64,000 nucleotides of DNA. Origin: Xiphophorus maculatus (Eukaryota; Chordata; Actinopteri; Cyprinodontiformes; Poeciliidae). The first letter of the stretch is position 1. Every line of letters begins with the position of its first letter. Shown here one piece after another: positions 37,403-50,822 of this stretch. The notes beneath the pieces are model-generated. The model was not told the DNA's origin. It ran no database searches and was given only the letters and a program-made list of their open reading frames with translations. The stretch spans positions 8,048,501 to 8,112,500 of the forward strand of contig NC_036447.1 in the NCBI RefSeq assembly GCF_002775205.1, in the 5' to 3' direction. A program made the position numbers and the translations under genes.

Positions 37403-39577
37403 TTAGACATGATCTTGATTGTCTTTACTCGTTTGTTTCTGTTTTGGCTTCTTACATCGCAGAAAGTTTCGTACTTTCTTCCAAAAGGAAAGTTTAGATT
37501 TTTTCCTTTTACCATCTGGATCGTCCAAATACTCCAGGATGGTTTCACCAGCAACCTCGGTCTCTTCTGAGGATTCTGGATCAGTGGAAGAACCTGGTAA
37601 AGGTTCTCCTGCGAGATCCTCCTCTGAAGAAACCTCTTGATTTAAGACTTTAACGTAGTTCTGTGAATCATCTTCTTCCTTCTCTTGGGAAACCGTGATG
37701 GGTTGTTGTTGGAAACCTTCTTCCTCGGCTCTGAGACTGCCGGCCAGCAGTAGGTCGTCTCTTTCTCTCTGTAAATCGTTTTTGTAAATCTTCTGTTCGT
37801 ATGTCTCAACCTGCTGCTGTATGTCCATAATGTCTCTTTCATATCTACATTTTAGCTCCTCGTAGAGACTGTGAATCTGGTCCAGTTCATGCAGCATTTG
37901 CTTCTCCCTCTTTTGCCAAATTGAGATTTCTCCTGACATTTTGTGGAGGAGCTCCTCCTTCTCAGCTCTCATATTGTCTAGAAGCTTCATGTCCTCCTCT
38001 GTTTTCTCCAGGTGAGCTTTTCTCTCCTGCTCTACCTGATGCTGGCATGTCTCAACCTCCTTCTGTAAATCCATATGGTCTCTCTCAAACCTGCGTTTTA
38101 GCTCCTCTTGCGAAATGTGAAACTGATCCAGTTCGTCCAGCATCTGCTTCTCTCTCTTTTGAAGAATAGTGATTTCTCCTGACATTTTCAGGAGGAGCTC
38201 CTCCTTCTCAGCTCTCATATTGTCTAGAAGCTTCTTGTTCTCCTCTGTTTTCTCCAGGTGAGCTTTTCTCTCATGCTCTACCTGATGCTGAAGTTTTTCG
38301 ACTTCTTGTTTCAGCGCAGAATGTTTTCTCTCTTGGATAAGCTTTTCTTTCTTTTCTTTCTTTGAAAGAGCAGCTTCCTCCTGCTTTACCTTCTGTTCAT
38401 ATGTCTCAACCTGCTGCTGTATGTCCATAATGTCTCTTTCATATCTACATTTTAGCTCCTCGTAGAGAGTGTGAATCTGGTCCAGTTCATGCAGCATTTG
38501 CTTCTCCCTCTTTTGCCGAATTGAGATTTCTCTTGACATTTTGTGGAGGAGCTCCTCCTTCTCAGCTCTCATATTGTCCAGAAGCTTCATGTCCTCCTCT
38601 GTTTTCTCCAGGTGAGCTTTTCTCTCCTGCTCTACCTGATGCTGGTGTGTCTCGATTTCTCCTGACATTTTTTGGAGGAGCTCCTCCTTTTCAGCTCTCA
38701 GCTTGTTGATGAGCTGCAGATTTTCGTTGTCTCTTTCTATGTTGGCATCTGTCGCATGTCTCACTTCCTCCTGATATCTATCCATGTCTTGCTTCAATCC
38801 AGAAACATCCCTTTCGTATTTACAATTGAGCTCATTGTATGAACATTTCAGCTGAATTAATTCCTCCTGCAGAAGTTTCTCACTGCCTTGCAGGAATGTG
38901 ATCTTTTGAGACATTTCTTGATACATTTCATCCTTTTCAGCTCTCAAGTTCTCCAACAGCCGTTGTTCTTCACTGAGCCTGGCTTCATCATACTTTTGTG
39001 TCTCGGCCTCCTGCCTCAGCAGAGCATCATCTGCTTCATACTGGGAACGCAGCTCCTCGTATGAAGTCTGGAGTTGGTTCAGTTCTTCTTGGAGGGCCAG
39101 ACTTTTCTTTCTCTCAGCTTGTATTTCAGCTACAAACGCTTCCCGGCTGAGGAGGTGGGCCACCTTTAACTCCTCAAAGTCTTCTTGCAAGTTCTTCTTC
39201 TTCATGTACTTCACATCGTTGTGAACCTTAGAAGCAATGACCGCTGCGTTAAGGACTGCTGGATCGCTGAACTTCTCTAGTCTCTCAAGTTCCCTCTTTG
39301 CCTCCTTGGCCTCGTTGATAAATGTTTCTTTGAGAGCTTTCTGCTTCTTTAACTGGAGTTTCGTCTCTTCCAGCTCGGCCACCAAGTGGGCCAGTTTCTG
39401 GTTGTCTTCAACCCTCCCGGCTCTCTCCATTTCCAGGGCGTAGCTGAGTTCCTGGATTTCCCCGTGAAAGATTCTCGGGTGTGCAGGAGGGAACCTGCCT
39501 TGGGGGTTTTGCTGGCCTCCCCTTCTCGCGTGGGGTCCCATCGTTCCACTGCGGTATCTCGGCGTATAATGAGACAT
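37403..39577 (-). CDS. Intronless coiled-coil protein with repeated modules
   Basis: A single uninterrupted frame of 724 codons from ATG at 39575-39577 to TAA at 37403-37405. Family not recognised; in fish such proteins are often labelled golgin- or trichohyalin-like. Residues 1-35 are Arg/Gly/Pro-rich; about 36-600 are almost all heptad-like, Glu/Lys/Leu/Gln-rich coiled coil; the acidic tail (about 640-690) is followed by a basic end (FWKKVRNFLRCKKPKQKQ). Residues about 307-392 and 507-593 are near-identical at DNA level (38400-38655 against 37799-38055), and a third diverged module lies between, so the gene grew by internal duplication. No signal peptide or membrane segment. A structural or Golgi/cytoskeletal role is only a guess. 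Lack of introns suggests a retrocopy origin. Confidence 0.75.
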   Translation of the reverse strand: MSHYTPRYRSGTMGPHARRGGQQNPQGRFPPAHPRIFHGEIQELSYALEMERAGRVEDNQKLAHLVAELEETKLQLKKQKALKETFINEAKEAKRELERLEKFSDPAVLNAAVIASKVHNDVKYMKKKNLQEDFEELKVAHLLSREAFVAEIQAERKKSLALQEELNQLQTSYEELRSQYEADDALLRQEAETQKYDEARLSEEQRLLENLRAEKDEMYQEMSQKITFLQGSEKLLQEELIQLKCSYNELNCKYERDVSGLKQDMDRYQEEVRHATDANIERDNENLQLINKLRAEKEELLQKMSGEIETHQHQVEQERKAHLEKTEEDMKLLDNMRAEKEELLHKMSREISIRQKREKQMLHELDQIHTLYEELKCRYERDIMDIQQQVETYEQKVKQEEAALSKKEKKEKLIQERKHSALKQEVEKLQHQVEHERKAHLEKTEENKKLLDNMRAEKEELLLKMSGEITILQKREKQMLDELDQFHISQEELKRRFERDHMDLQKEVETCQHQVEQERKAHLEKTEEDMKLLDNMRAEKEELLHKMSGEISIWQKREKQMLHELDQIHSLYEELKCRYERDIMDIQQQVETYEQKIYKNDLQRERDDLLLAGSLRAEEEGFQQQPITVSQEKEEDDSQNYVKVLNQEVSSEEDLAGEPLPGSSTDPESSEETEVAGETILEYLDDPDGKRKKSKLSFWKKVRNFLRCKKPKQKQTSKDNQDHV

Positions 39578-39713
39578 TTTCTCCTAAATACAATCACTAA
39601 AGTTGTCGATCGGTAAACTACCTTAAAGAGCTTTGCGCACGTCTGAACTGGTCAGTGATATTGCAAGCAATGAAAAATATGCAGAATTGTGTTGCATACA
39701 ATTCTGCAGTTGA

Positions 39714-39777
39714 TGACATCACAGACTGCACCGCCAGTGACATCACAGAGTCTTCCTTTGCTGGTGGTGTGACATCA
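39714..39777 (-). promoter_or_regulatory. Three CRE/AP-1-like sites upstream of the coiled-coil gene
   Basis: TGACATCA at 39714-39721, 39738-39745 and 39770-39777 (TGATGTCA on the gene's strand), 137-200 bases before the ATG, one base off the CRE consensus TGACGTCA. The clustering looks non-random; function is inferred. Confidence 0.45.
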
Positions 39778-42616
<2,839 letters not shown>

Positions 42617-42655
42617 TAGTAGTTTGATTTAACGTCTCTTTTTAGCGTAGTAGTA

Positions 42656-42716
42656 TGTTTCCGAAGCGGAGCTGCTGCGGTACCGAAGCATTCACCAGGA
42701 ACTCTGCGGACAGTAG
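42656..42716 (+). pseudogene. Fragment of the last pex6 exon
   Basis: Encodes VSEAELLRYRSIHQELCGQ and the stop, identical to the end of pex6 at 16434-16494, followed by the copied 3' UTR with its AATAAA near 42852. No acceptor or upstream pex6 exon is present, but the poly(A) signal could still serve transcripts entering from ttbk1. Confidence 0.95.
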
Positions 42717-44422
42717 AAAACCTCTGTGAGGCGTTTCATCAGGCGTAGCTGCTAAATGTAACATTAAGACAACGTGCGAGTTCTGAGTTGACGCTTTTCA
42801 CCGTTTTTATTTTTCTAACATGTAAATGACACGAAGAAAGAAGCGCATGCTAATAAATCAGTGAAAAGACTTTAAATATTTACTGTGGATATCTTTTATT
42901 TTTATTTTTATTTTCTAAATGACTTTGAAATGGTTACATTGAATAAGATTTCCATTAATATTTCAAATTAAGAGAAATAAATATTTTTGATACTGATATT
43001 TGACACTTTTAGGTCAGTTATAATTACTAAAATTATTTCAGTTTCCCAAATGTCACAATAATTACTTTTTTAATTAATAATTTAAGCATCAGTGATTTGA
43101 TCTTGTATCATTTTCCATCCAGTATAAAAATGCTAGAGTAAAAATATAAATCATATAATTAGAAAGTTGCCTGTTAATACAGATTCACATGGCAGAAACA
43201 TTTTTTCTATGCTTGTTTTTTGTGTGTGTGTTAGAGTCCAAATTAGCTAATTTTTCAGATTACCACACTTGTATTAAGCCAACATTCATGTATTAAAATG
43301 TTTTATTGGTCTAATTGTAAATATGATGCATGTTTTTTTTTCTTTAAACTTTAATAGTGAAAATATTGTATAAAACCTGCATCAGAGCAAAGTAAAGCTA
43401 AGCGACGGGGAAAATCGATCAAATGCAACAAATGTAAAATTTTGTTTTAATTTTTAGCAAAGGTACTTTTAAGTCTTAAAAATGTACTGTATTTTACAGG
43501 AAAGTTAAACTCGCACAACGATTTGTAATACGAACAAAATTGATAATTTATTACAAAATATAACACTCGTCAAGAAAAGACCAAACTTCACAATGTAGAA
43601 ACTGTTGCTGAAAACTGAAACCCACATTCAGTTTGACTGACTTTACAACAGCGGAGTAAAACTACACTGCAATTACAAAAATATTCAATTCAAACAATAT
43701 CCTTAAAAGAAAACGAATAATGGCATTTTTCTTTTAAACGTCACTGGAGCAAAAATAATGAAGCTGCAAATCTTCAACATAATGACAGAAAGTTACAGTA
43801 TTTGTGATTTGGACCAATTTTAAAGTAAAATGTTAAACTAAACTTTCGTACATGCTGAACTGTGATGGGTGACTTTCAAAAACAAAACCACAAAACAAAA
43901 ATTTACGTTTTGTAAAAAACCAAACTGCAACAGTATCAAGTGCTGATGCATCATAGCAACATGAAATTAATGTTTTAACATTGAAAATCTCAATGAGCGA
44001 ACACATCTGTAAACACCCCGTAAATTACATTCAAAATGTACAGAAAGATACAACAGTGTACCAGGACCAGCAGAGAATAAATGCATTTCTGCTAAAGATG
44101 TTTGAAAACTCAAATTTGGTAGAAAAACAAATCTAATTTTGAGATTACTCAGAAATTATTTTTAAAAACTCAGACATTTCAGGAGTTTAAAAAAAAATCG
44201 ACTTTTGGAAAGTTCCTCAGTAGCAAAAATCGAACATTTCTAACTTTGGAAAACAAAACATTTTTCAAGATTTGTTTTCTAGCAAAATTTGAATTTTGTT
44301 TTATCTACAATGGCCCTAATATGCTCTCATGCTAACTCAACGTAATCGCAGAAAGCAGCGTTTCTCTTCATGGATAAAGTTTGTTAAAAGTGACGGAATG
44401 AGCTCTTATGCGTTGAAGTGTT

Positions 44423-44438
44423 GGCTCTTAAAAGAGCC
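44423..44438 (-). promoter_or_regulatory. Histone H1 mRNA 3' stem-loop
   Basis: GGCTCT-TTTA-AGAGCC on the minus strand, about 33 bases after the H1 stop, with a purine-rich AAGAGCTC about 15 bases further (U7 snRNA target-like). Together they predict a replication-dependent, non-polyadenylated mRNA. Confidence 0.9.
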
Positions 44439-44470
44439 TTTGTTTAGCTGATGTCTGACAGGGATGGAGT

Positions 44471-45094
44471 TCACTTCTTGGCTGCTGCCTTCTTCACTTT
44501 GGGCTTAGCGGTCTTCTTCGCTGGAACTTTCTTAGCTGCTGCCTTCATAGGGCTCTTAGTGGCCTTCTTGACCGCCTTCTTAGGGCTCTTCGCTGCCTTC
44601 TTGATGGCTGCTGGCTTCCTGGCCTTCTTAGGAGACTTCTTGGCAGCAGCAGCCGCCGCAGGCTTCTTGGCTGCTACTTTCTTGGCCTTCTTAGCCGGCG
44701 CCGCTGCGGGTTTCTTGGCCGGCGCCGCTGCAGGCTTCTTAGCTTTAGCAGCGGGTTTCTTCGCGGGCTTCTTCGCCTTGGTGTCGGCCTTGCTGCCCAT
44801 CTTGAAGGAGCCGGAGGCCCCGGTACCCTTGGTGTGGACCAGGGTTCCCTTGGTGAGCAGGCTCTTGATGGCGGTCCTGACTCTCGCTTTGTTTTTGTCC
44901 ACATCGTATCCTCCGGCGGCCAGAGCCTTCTTGAGGGCGGCCGCCGACACGCCGCCTCGCTCCTTGGAAGCGGCCACAGTTTTCACGATCAGCTCGCCGA
45001 CGCTGGGGCCGCTCTTCTTGGGCTTGGAGGCCTTCTTCTTGGCCGCTTTGGCCGGAGCGGCGACGGGCGGTGGAGCTGGAGCGACTTCTGCCAT
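44471..45094 (-). CDS. Linker histone H1
   Basis: 207 residues from ATG at 45092-45094; the frame is open for 21 more codons upstream, but [10 protein letters not shown] is the classic H1 N-terminus. Residues 1-32 form the Ala/Pro/Lys-rich head. About 33-107 are the winged-helix globular domain ([20 protein letters not shown], then [20 protein letters not shown] and [11 protein letters not shown]). The rest is the Lys/Ala/Pro tail with several SPKKA cyclin-dependent kinase-type sites. It binds linker DNA at the nucleosome dyad and compacts chromatin. Single exon with a histone stem-loop, so S-phase expression is expected. Its tail and 3' flank are duplicated at 16434-18562. Confidence 0.97.
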   Translation of the reverse strand: MAEVAPAPPPVAAPAKAAKKKASKPKKSGPSVGELIVKTVAASKERGGVSAAALKKALAAGGYDVDKNKARVRTAIKSLLTKGTLVHTKGTGASGSFKMGSKADTKAKKPAKKPAAKAKKPAAAPAKKPAAAPAKKAKKVAAKKPAAAAAAKKSPKKARKPAAIKKAAKSPKKAVKKATKSPMKAAAKKVPAKKTAKPKVKKAAAKK

Positions 45095-45157
45095 CTTCTG
45101 TTGACGATTCAACGACAGTCCGAGTAGAAATGAGAAACCCGGAGCAGCGCGCTGCAC

Positions 45158-46660
45158 TTAAACACACCATGAGAACCGTGGAGACTCAACCGTGTCCGGG
45201 GCTCCTCGCAGCAACATGGACGGCTTCTCTTTGTGTTTTCTCGGCGGCATAAAGCAGCTGAAATCTCCGTGTTTTAGCAGCGCTGCGGGCCGACAGTGAA
45301 GCGGCTCCGTCGCGGACTAGTTTCTCTTCGTGTTCAGCTTCTGGAAATCTCTGAGGCTTTCTGCTCTTTGTTACCGGAGCCTGAAAACTGCACCGGTTCA
45401 CGGCGGAACACGCTGATAATCGCTGTGTTTTCCGTCCTTTCTCCTCGTCAGATCCTATCATCCTCATCAAATACTGTCTGATCGCTTCCTGACATGTTCA
45501 TGTAAAGCCTGGGAATAAAAACAACCAGCCGCTGAGTCTCATTTCGTCCTAAAATGAAGATATTGTAGCAGCAGCAAACACACTGATGATGGCGTCTCGT
45601 GTTATTGCCAGACTCCCTAGCAGTGATAATCAAAGTCAGATTTTCTGCTCTCAACATCTGAAATTAATAATAAAAAAACTTCTGGATTATAACAGAGCTT
45701 GAGCTGAATGTTGGTGTCTGGATAAAGTATTTCTACACTTTGTCAGGGCTTTACAAAGTTAGTTTGAAACAGAGTATTTGTGTTTTTAGCTTCCTTTATG
45801 TGCCTGAATAAAATGTGACTTAAACGTATACCTTCAGTTCTTTTGCTTCTTAATTATCTCCAATTTAATCTCTTTTTAAAACTAAGCTGGTGATTGTCAC
45901 ATTTTCTATTATATCCTGAGATAAAAATGAGGGTTTTAATGAGACTTAGTTTCATCATTGATAACTATCAAGGCTCTCACACATTGAACTAGATTACCTA
46001 TTTTTAGGGACACATCTGAAGCAGAGAGGACATTGAATCCTGAGGACCAGAAGTTGAAATGTGGAGAAGATGTGCAATGATTATAATTTCAAGTAAAATA
46101 GTTAAGTTGATGTATATTTTTTTATTATTAGATGAACTCTGAAGATTGAATTGGATTTTATTCCTGGCGAAATGAGGACTGATTGTTTTTGTAAATTACT
46201 TCAGCTTTATCACTTTCCTTCCACTTCACAAATATTTATTGCTGTTTTGTTGGTGTGCTATCAAACTCTGGTGAGCAACTTTTTTAGTTGTAACATGACA
46301 AGATGAGAAAACATTCAAGGAGGTTTGAAAAAATTTCACTCATGAGCAAAATCATTATTCTAAGAAATTTTTATTTCAGAACAAGGAAGTCTTTTTTCTC
46401 AAAGCAACTTATAAAACTTGTACTAAACATACATAAAATAACTTGCACAGACAGTTAATTTTCATTACATTTGTTTTGAAGTTATACATCACCTTAATTA
46501 TATTCCATAATTCCTAGAAAAAAGCACATATTCTCACCTCTGCACATTTTACTAAGGAATCACCAACAAATCCCAAAGCATGTCACAGAAAGTCCAAAGC
46601 TTACTTTAGTAATTATGTAGGGAAAACTACATGATTCAAGCAAAATGTGGTCAAGACCAG
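45158..46660. other. Intergenic DNA upstream of H1
   Basis: The first few hundred bases are GC-richer and probably contain the H1 promoter. AAACACA (the H1-box word, here on the plus strand) is at 45160-45166 beside a TTTAAG TATA-like sequence on the minus strand. The rest is AT-rich with no gene seen. Confidence 0.4.
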
Positions 46661-46665
46661 AAGCT

Positions 46666-48105
46666 TTATTTGCCGATGATACGCAACTGACCTTGTTGGC
46701 AGCAGCATCCAAAGCGAACTTTGTAGTTCCTGCAGGTTCCAGTGTTCTGGTTGCTATTGAAGCAAACAAACCTCTTGGTGGGACTGTAGCTGAAAGTGAA
46801 CAGTTGATGCTGAGTTAGCACAAGTTACTTTACTATTTGCAAAAGCAGTTTAACCAATAAAATCCTGTAATAAGTAGTAAACAGGTCCATGCTTTGTCCC
46901 CATTGAAGTTCAGCAAATTATTTCCCTAAAATTTCAAATTGGTGCCAAAAACAAGCGTAATCTTTGCTTCCGGTGACTGAGAGGAAAGTAAAGGGAATGT
47001 GTTCTGTGATCATTTTAATATGAATTGTCCTCTAGTATTCAGTTTTTCAAAATGAGCCACCAGAGGGCGATAATGAGGGCAAGGAAATTGGAGAAAAGAC
47101 GAGGAAAAAAATAGAAATATAAAAAAGTTCAAGTTTTGATCATTAATTTTGTGATCATAAAATATAATCAGATTTTCTATCATAATTATAAAATATAAGT
47201 TAAAATAATCTTACTGCTCAGTTTCACATCTCTTGAATTGAAGTGCTTGTTCTATTATAACTGCATAAAACTTTTCTATTATAATCTTTGACTGTACATT
47301 ATTATTGTCATTAAAAATAAATTTTTTTTCTTTATACATTTTAAACTCGTAGCTTTATGCTGCTGTTACAACTGAATTTCCCCACCGTGGTCCACCAGAA
47401 ATATTTATATTTTATTCTAAAATAACTTATTGAAAGGTTAGCTGCCGGGCTCTTCTTTCTGATTGGCTGATTATCAAAGCAAGAGCGAAATAGAAAAGTT
47501 TCAGTCAAGAAAACATAAACTGAAGGAAAGTCCAGCAGTGGAGAACATTGCTGCAAAAAACCCAAACAACTAAAATCAGATAATATGGGGCAACATTCGT
47601 GCTAAATGGATGCAATAATTATTAAATAGTAAAGAAAAAAACATTGTAAAAGTTTCTTTCCATATTTTGTAGCCTTGCCTGTTGCAGCCAGAAGCTAATG
47701 CTGCCAGCGGGAACATGGCATGGAAATGTTTGGGAAGTCCTGCTGGAGGACGACTTACTCCTGTTCTGATGGCTGGGATCTCGCCGTCGACAGTAACGGC
47801 TTCGATGTTCACAGGTTCAGCACAGAGGCTTCCTCCAGGGTTTTCTGAGAGCGCTCACCTGCACCCGGTCCTTGGATCCACTGGGACCGTCTCGATTGTA
47901 CCACTTGGTCCAGCAGGAGAAAGGAGCCAACAGCTGAACTGCCAAGGTAGAAATTTGAATAATTCACTCAATTCTTAATCAGTTTCTGTAAGATTTTTAG
48001 TTGGAATATGTACCATTTTCACAGGAATCAGGTGCGCAGTTCAAGCGAACTTTATAATCAGAGCACTATCGGTTTCTGCAGATAAATCTGGATTCTGGAT
48101 CATTT
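46666..48105 (-). pseudogene. Broken WxxW-domain (CILP/mucin-type) gene
   Basis: Three minus-strand exons with compatible splice sites: 48105-48023, 47938-47759 and 46809-46666. The first encodes the end of one WxxW domain (FICRNR-stop-CSDYKVRLNC). The second and third encode a further domain (CWTKWYNRDGPSGSKDRVQ, then SLCAEPVNIEAVTVDGEIPA, then FVCFNSNQNTGTCRNYKVRF, ending GCCCQQGQLRIIGK). This cysteine-rich domain occurs in cartilage intermediate layer protein, gel-forming mucins and small secreted fish proteins. Two lesions: an in-frame TAG at 48066-48068, and a one-base shift best placed in the A-run at 47841-47844. No start, signal peptide or first half of the first domain was found; repeat DNA lies upstream. 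Confidence 0.75.
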
Positions 48106-48229
48106 CTGAAAAAAAAGTTGTAACATGAATTGCACACAAAGACACAAACTAAATTCCCTTAGGTACAATCTTTCGAAGTGTCTGTGTCTCCAGGTGGAGA
48201 AAACAGAACAATGTTAAGCTAACTATAAA

Positions 48230-48520
48230 ATAGAATTACTTTATTCATCCCAGCAGGGAAATTATTTCGCAGTTACAGCAGCATAGAGACAAGACACACA
48301 ACATCCACCACTGAGTAGCAATGTAGACAAGATAAAATAAAAATAAAATATAACATGCTGTCAATATAAAAGCAGCTCAGAGCAGACCTTGCAAGGATTC
48401 AAACATGCAGAAACAGTATGTATATGTAAATATATGTACAGCAAGTGTGCCACAGTGCAGTTGTGCGAAATTGGACTGATTAGTGCAGAACAATGATTTA
48501 GCCTTTATTGTACAGTGAGA
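48230..48520. repeat. Retroelement tail-like repeat
   Basis: Begins AATTACTTTATTCATCCCAG with GGGAAATTATTTCGCAGTTA following. This wording is common at the ends of teleost non-LTR elements. It lies where upstream exons of the broken WxxW gene would be expected. Confidence 0.5.
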
Positions 48521-48771
48521 CGGCATGTGGCAGGAAGGATTTCTAAGCTATCAAATTTATTCCAGAATGTCACAAAAACACCTAAAGTACCACAGGATTC
48601 AAGAAAAACCACCATAAAATGGCATCAGACTAATATATATATATAATTTAATAAAAAAGGTGAGATTTTGCTTCATCTGGCAGATTCTAAATTTTATCAT
48701 TCTTTGAATTTCTTAATATAACAGTTTGAAGATTAAAGTGTCAGGACCAGCGCTCTTCAGACATTGTGGGT

Positions 48772-48787
48772 GGCTCTTAAAAGAGCC
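48772..48787 (-). promoter_or_regulatory. Histone H2B mRNA 3' stem-loop
   Basis: Same 16-base element as in H1, 28 bases after the H2B stop. A GAAGAGCG motif 13 bases on (plus strand 48751-48758) resembles the U7 target. Confidence 0.9.
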
Positions 48788-48815
48788 TTTGGTTGAGTGA
48801 ACTCCCACAGCGAGT

Positions 48816-49196
<381 letters not shown>

Positions 49197-49238
49197 TCAG
49201 TCTAAATATCGAGTGAAGCTCTGTGGTCTGGGAGACCG

Positions 49239-49343
49239 TTATTATACACAGTGCATGTAAATTTAGCTGTAGCGTCCCTTGACTGTGATTGGCTGAGCCG
49301 TTCAGCAGGCTTCCAATGAGAGGCGGAGGATCATTGGTTTGAA
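49239..49343 (-). promoter_or_regulatory. H2B promoter elements
   Basis: Reading away from the gene: TATAATA (49239-49247), an octamer-like ATTTACAT (49255-49262; the H2B octamer is ATTTGCAT) and a CCAAT box (GATTGG on the plus strand near 49287), with further CCAAT-type words near 49313 and 49334. Order and spacing match known H2B promoters. Confidence 0.7.
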
Positions 49344-50576
49344 AATCCCCGCGCGCGCAAATTAACAGAACATGTTAAAACCAGGATGAAGAGGCGAAAC
49401 TGAATTATTGCAACATATTTACTGATGAAACTGAATCAGCACAACACTGTTTAATCTCAGACACGCTACAGACAGGATTTCATAGTGAAGCAAATTAAAA
49501 ACTTCATTAAAATTGAGATGCTGCTTCTAGATTCTAGTTGCTAGAGAACATATTTACTGTTCTACTCATATTCAGAATTTTTAAAAGCTTTTTCACTTAT
49601 TACAATGAGTGTTAAACTCTGCAGTTACACAGCACAAGTTGTATGAGAAAAACTGAAGAGTTTCAGAATCATTAATACTGTTTTACATCAAACATTAACA
49701 GGACGAAGTGTAAACAAGTTAAAATATTTTAAGGATTTTTGGGATATTTCACATTTTCACATTTAGATTTGCAGAATAGTACCATCACCTCAGTTTAGGT
49801 TCTACCTACGTTTCTAACAGGACCAGTTCGGGAGAAAGTAAGACAAAGATTTTCTTTTTTTCTATAAAAACTAAGTAAATTGAGGTTTAATTTGCCACTA
49901 ACATATCGCTACTGTTGGTTGCACGGTTATTGTTTTTCTTTTTACACAAGGCATTTCCAGATGCTTATTAGTTATACTTAAAAAGTTTTGGGTTGTTTTC
50001 ATGTTATCACTTACTTTAGTTTGTGGTTTCTGCGTTTTAAGTGGTTTATTTATTAAGTGTACTGTGGACAGACTGAAAGATCATTAAATGTTGCTAACTG
50101 GTGGTGTGCAGGCCTCGGTTATTTAACTCAAATATATAGTATATGTTTGTTACGTTATAAGTGTGGAGTGAAGCAGCTGCAGTTTGGTCTCATGTCCACT
50201 AGAGGCTGCTGTAGCAGTTGCTATAAATCTGCCCCGTCAAAACAAAACTTTTCTTAACCTAATAACTTTTTATGTTGTTTCGAATATACAAGAAAATAAC
50301 TGTACATGTATATATTTCTGTCAGATGAACACATGCATTTTTACGAGTGATGTGATCATTAATCGTTAATTGTTATCGCTTCTCAGCTTCCTGTTGGACT
50401 TCAGTGAACCGCGTGACTAGAAATAAACAAATTATCTTGACTATCGTTTTTTTTTTTAGCTTGATGTAATTTACTTGCGTTAATTTCTTGATTAGGAACA
50501 ACAAATGTTAGTAATTGTAATTTTATATAGTGAATGTTGGTATTATGACTTATAAAACAGTATAAAAACAGTTTTG
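49344..50576. other. Intergenic DNA
   Basis: AT-rich; no gene seen. Confidence 0.5.
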
Positions 50577-50578
50577 GA

Positions 50579-50593
50579 ACCGTAAGTTAAAGT
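50579..50593 (+). promoter_or_regulatory. snRNA proximal sequence element (PSE)-like
   Basis: ACCGTAAGTTAAAGT, 44-58 bases before the U2-like RNA start, the usual PSE position. It closely resembles vertebrate PSEs such as that of U6 (ACCGTAACTTGAAAGT). Confidence 0.55.
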
Positions 50594-50636
50594 GAAGCCA
50601 ATCAGAATGACTCGGTTTCCTCTGCAGTTATGTGGC

Positions 50637-50822
50637 ATCGCTTCTCGGCCTTTTGGCTCAGATCAGTGTTTAGTTCCTGTTCTTATCAGTTTAATATCTG
50701 ATATGTCTCCACTTGGAGACTGTATATTAAATTGATTTTTGAAGCATGGAGATGGAATAAGGGCTTGCTCTGTCCACTCCACGCATCATCCTGGTATTGC
50801 ACTATCTCCAGGAATGGTGCAC
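50637..50822 (+). ncRNA. Divergent U2 spliceosomal snRNA (variant or pseudogene)
   Basis: About 186 bases colinear with vertebrate U2 (188). Stem I is intact (ATCGCTTCTCGGCCTTTTGG). Stem IIa is intact (GTTCTTATCAGTTTAATATC). Stem IIb differs from the usual sequence on both sides yet still pairs (GTCTCC-ACTT-GGAGAC). An Sm-like site ATTTTTGA follows; stem III pairs with one wobble, and the stem IV base (CCTGG/CCAGG) is intact. The branch-site recognition segment, normally GTAGTA, reads GTGTTTAGTTCC with small indels. A PSE-like element lies upstream and there is no poly(A) tail, so it arose as a promoter-bearing gene copy rather than a retrocopy. Whether it is expressed is unknown. Confidence 0.8.

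Larger units (their letters stand above)
42656..44789. repeat. Segmental duplication, copy 2
   Basis: Direct repeat of 16434-18562. The right edge passes smoothly into the intact H1 gene; the left edge cuts into the last pex6 exon. Confidence 0.95.

Noticed and set aside
37799-38655. Regularly spaced repeats as a possible CRISPR-like or satellite array
   Set aside because: They are in-frame modules of the coiled-coil gene, with no spacer/repeat pattern, in a eukaryotic genome.
44471-45157. Longer H1 with 21 extra N-terminal residues
   Set aside because: The internal ATG at 45092-45094 begins the standard H1 N-terminus; the upstream ATG lies in the likely 5' UTR or promoter.
45186-45470. 94-codon minus-strand frame upstream of H1
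   Set aside because: Lies in GC-richer promoter-side DNA; no homology pattern or start context recognised.
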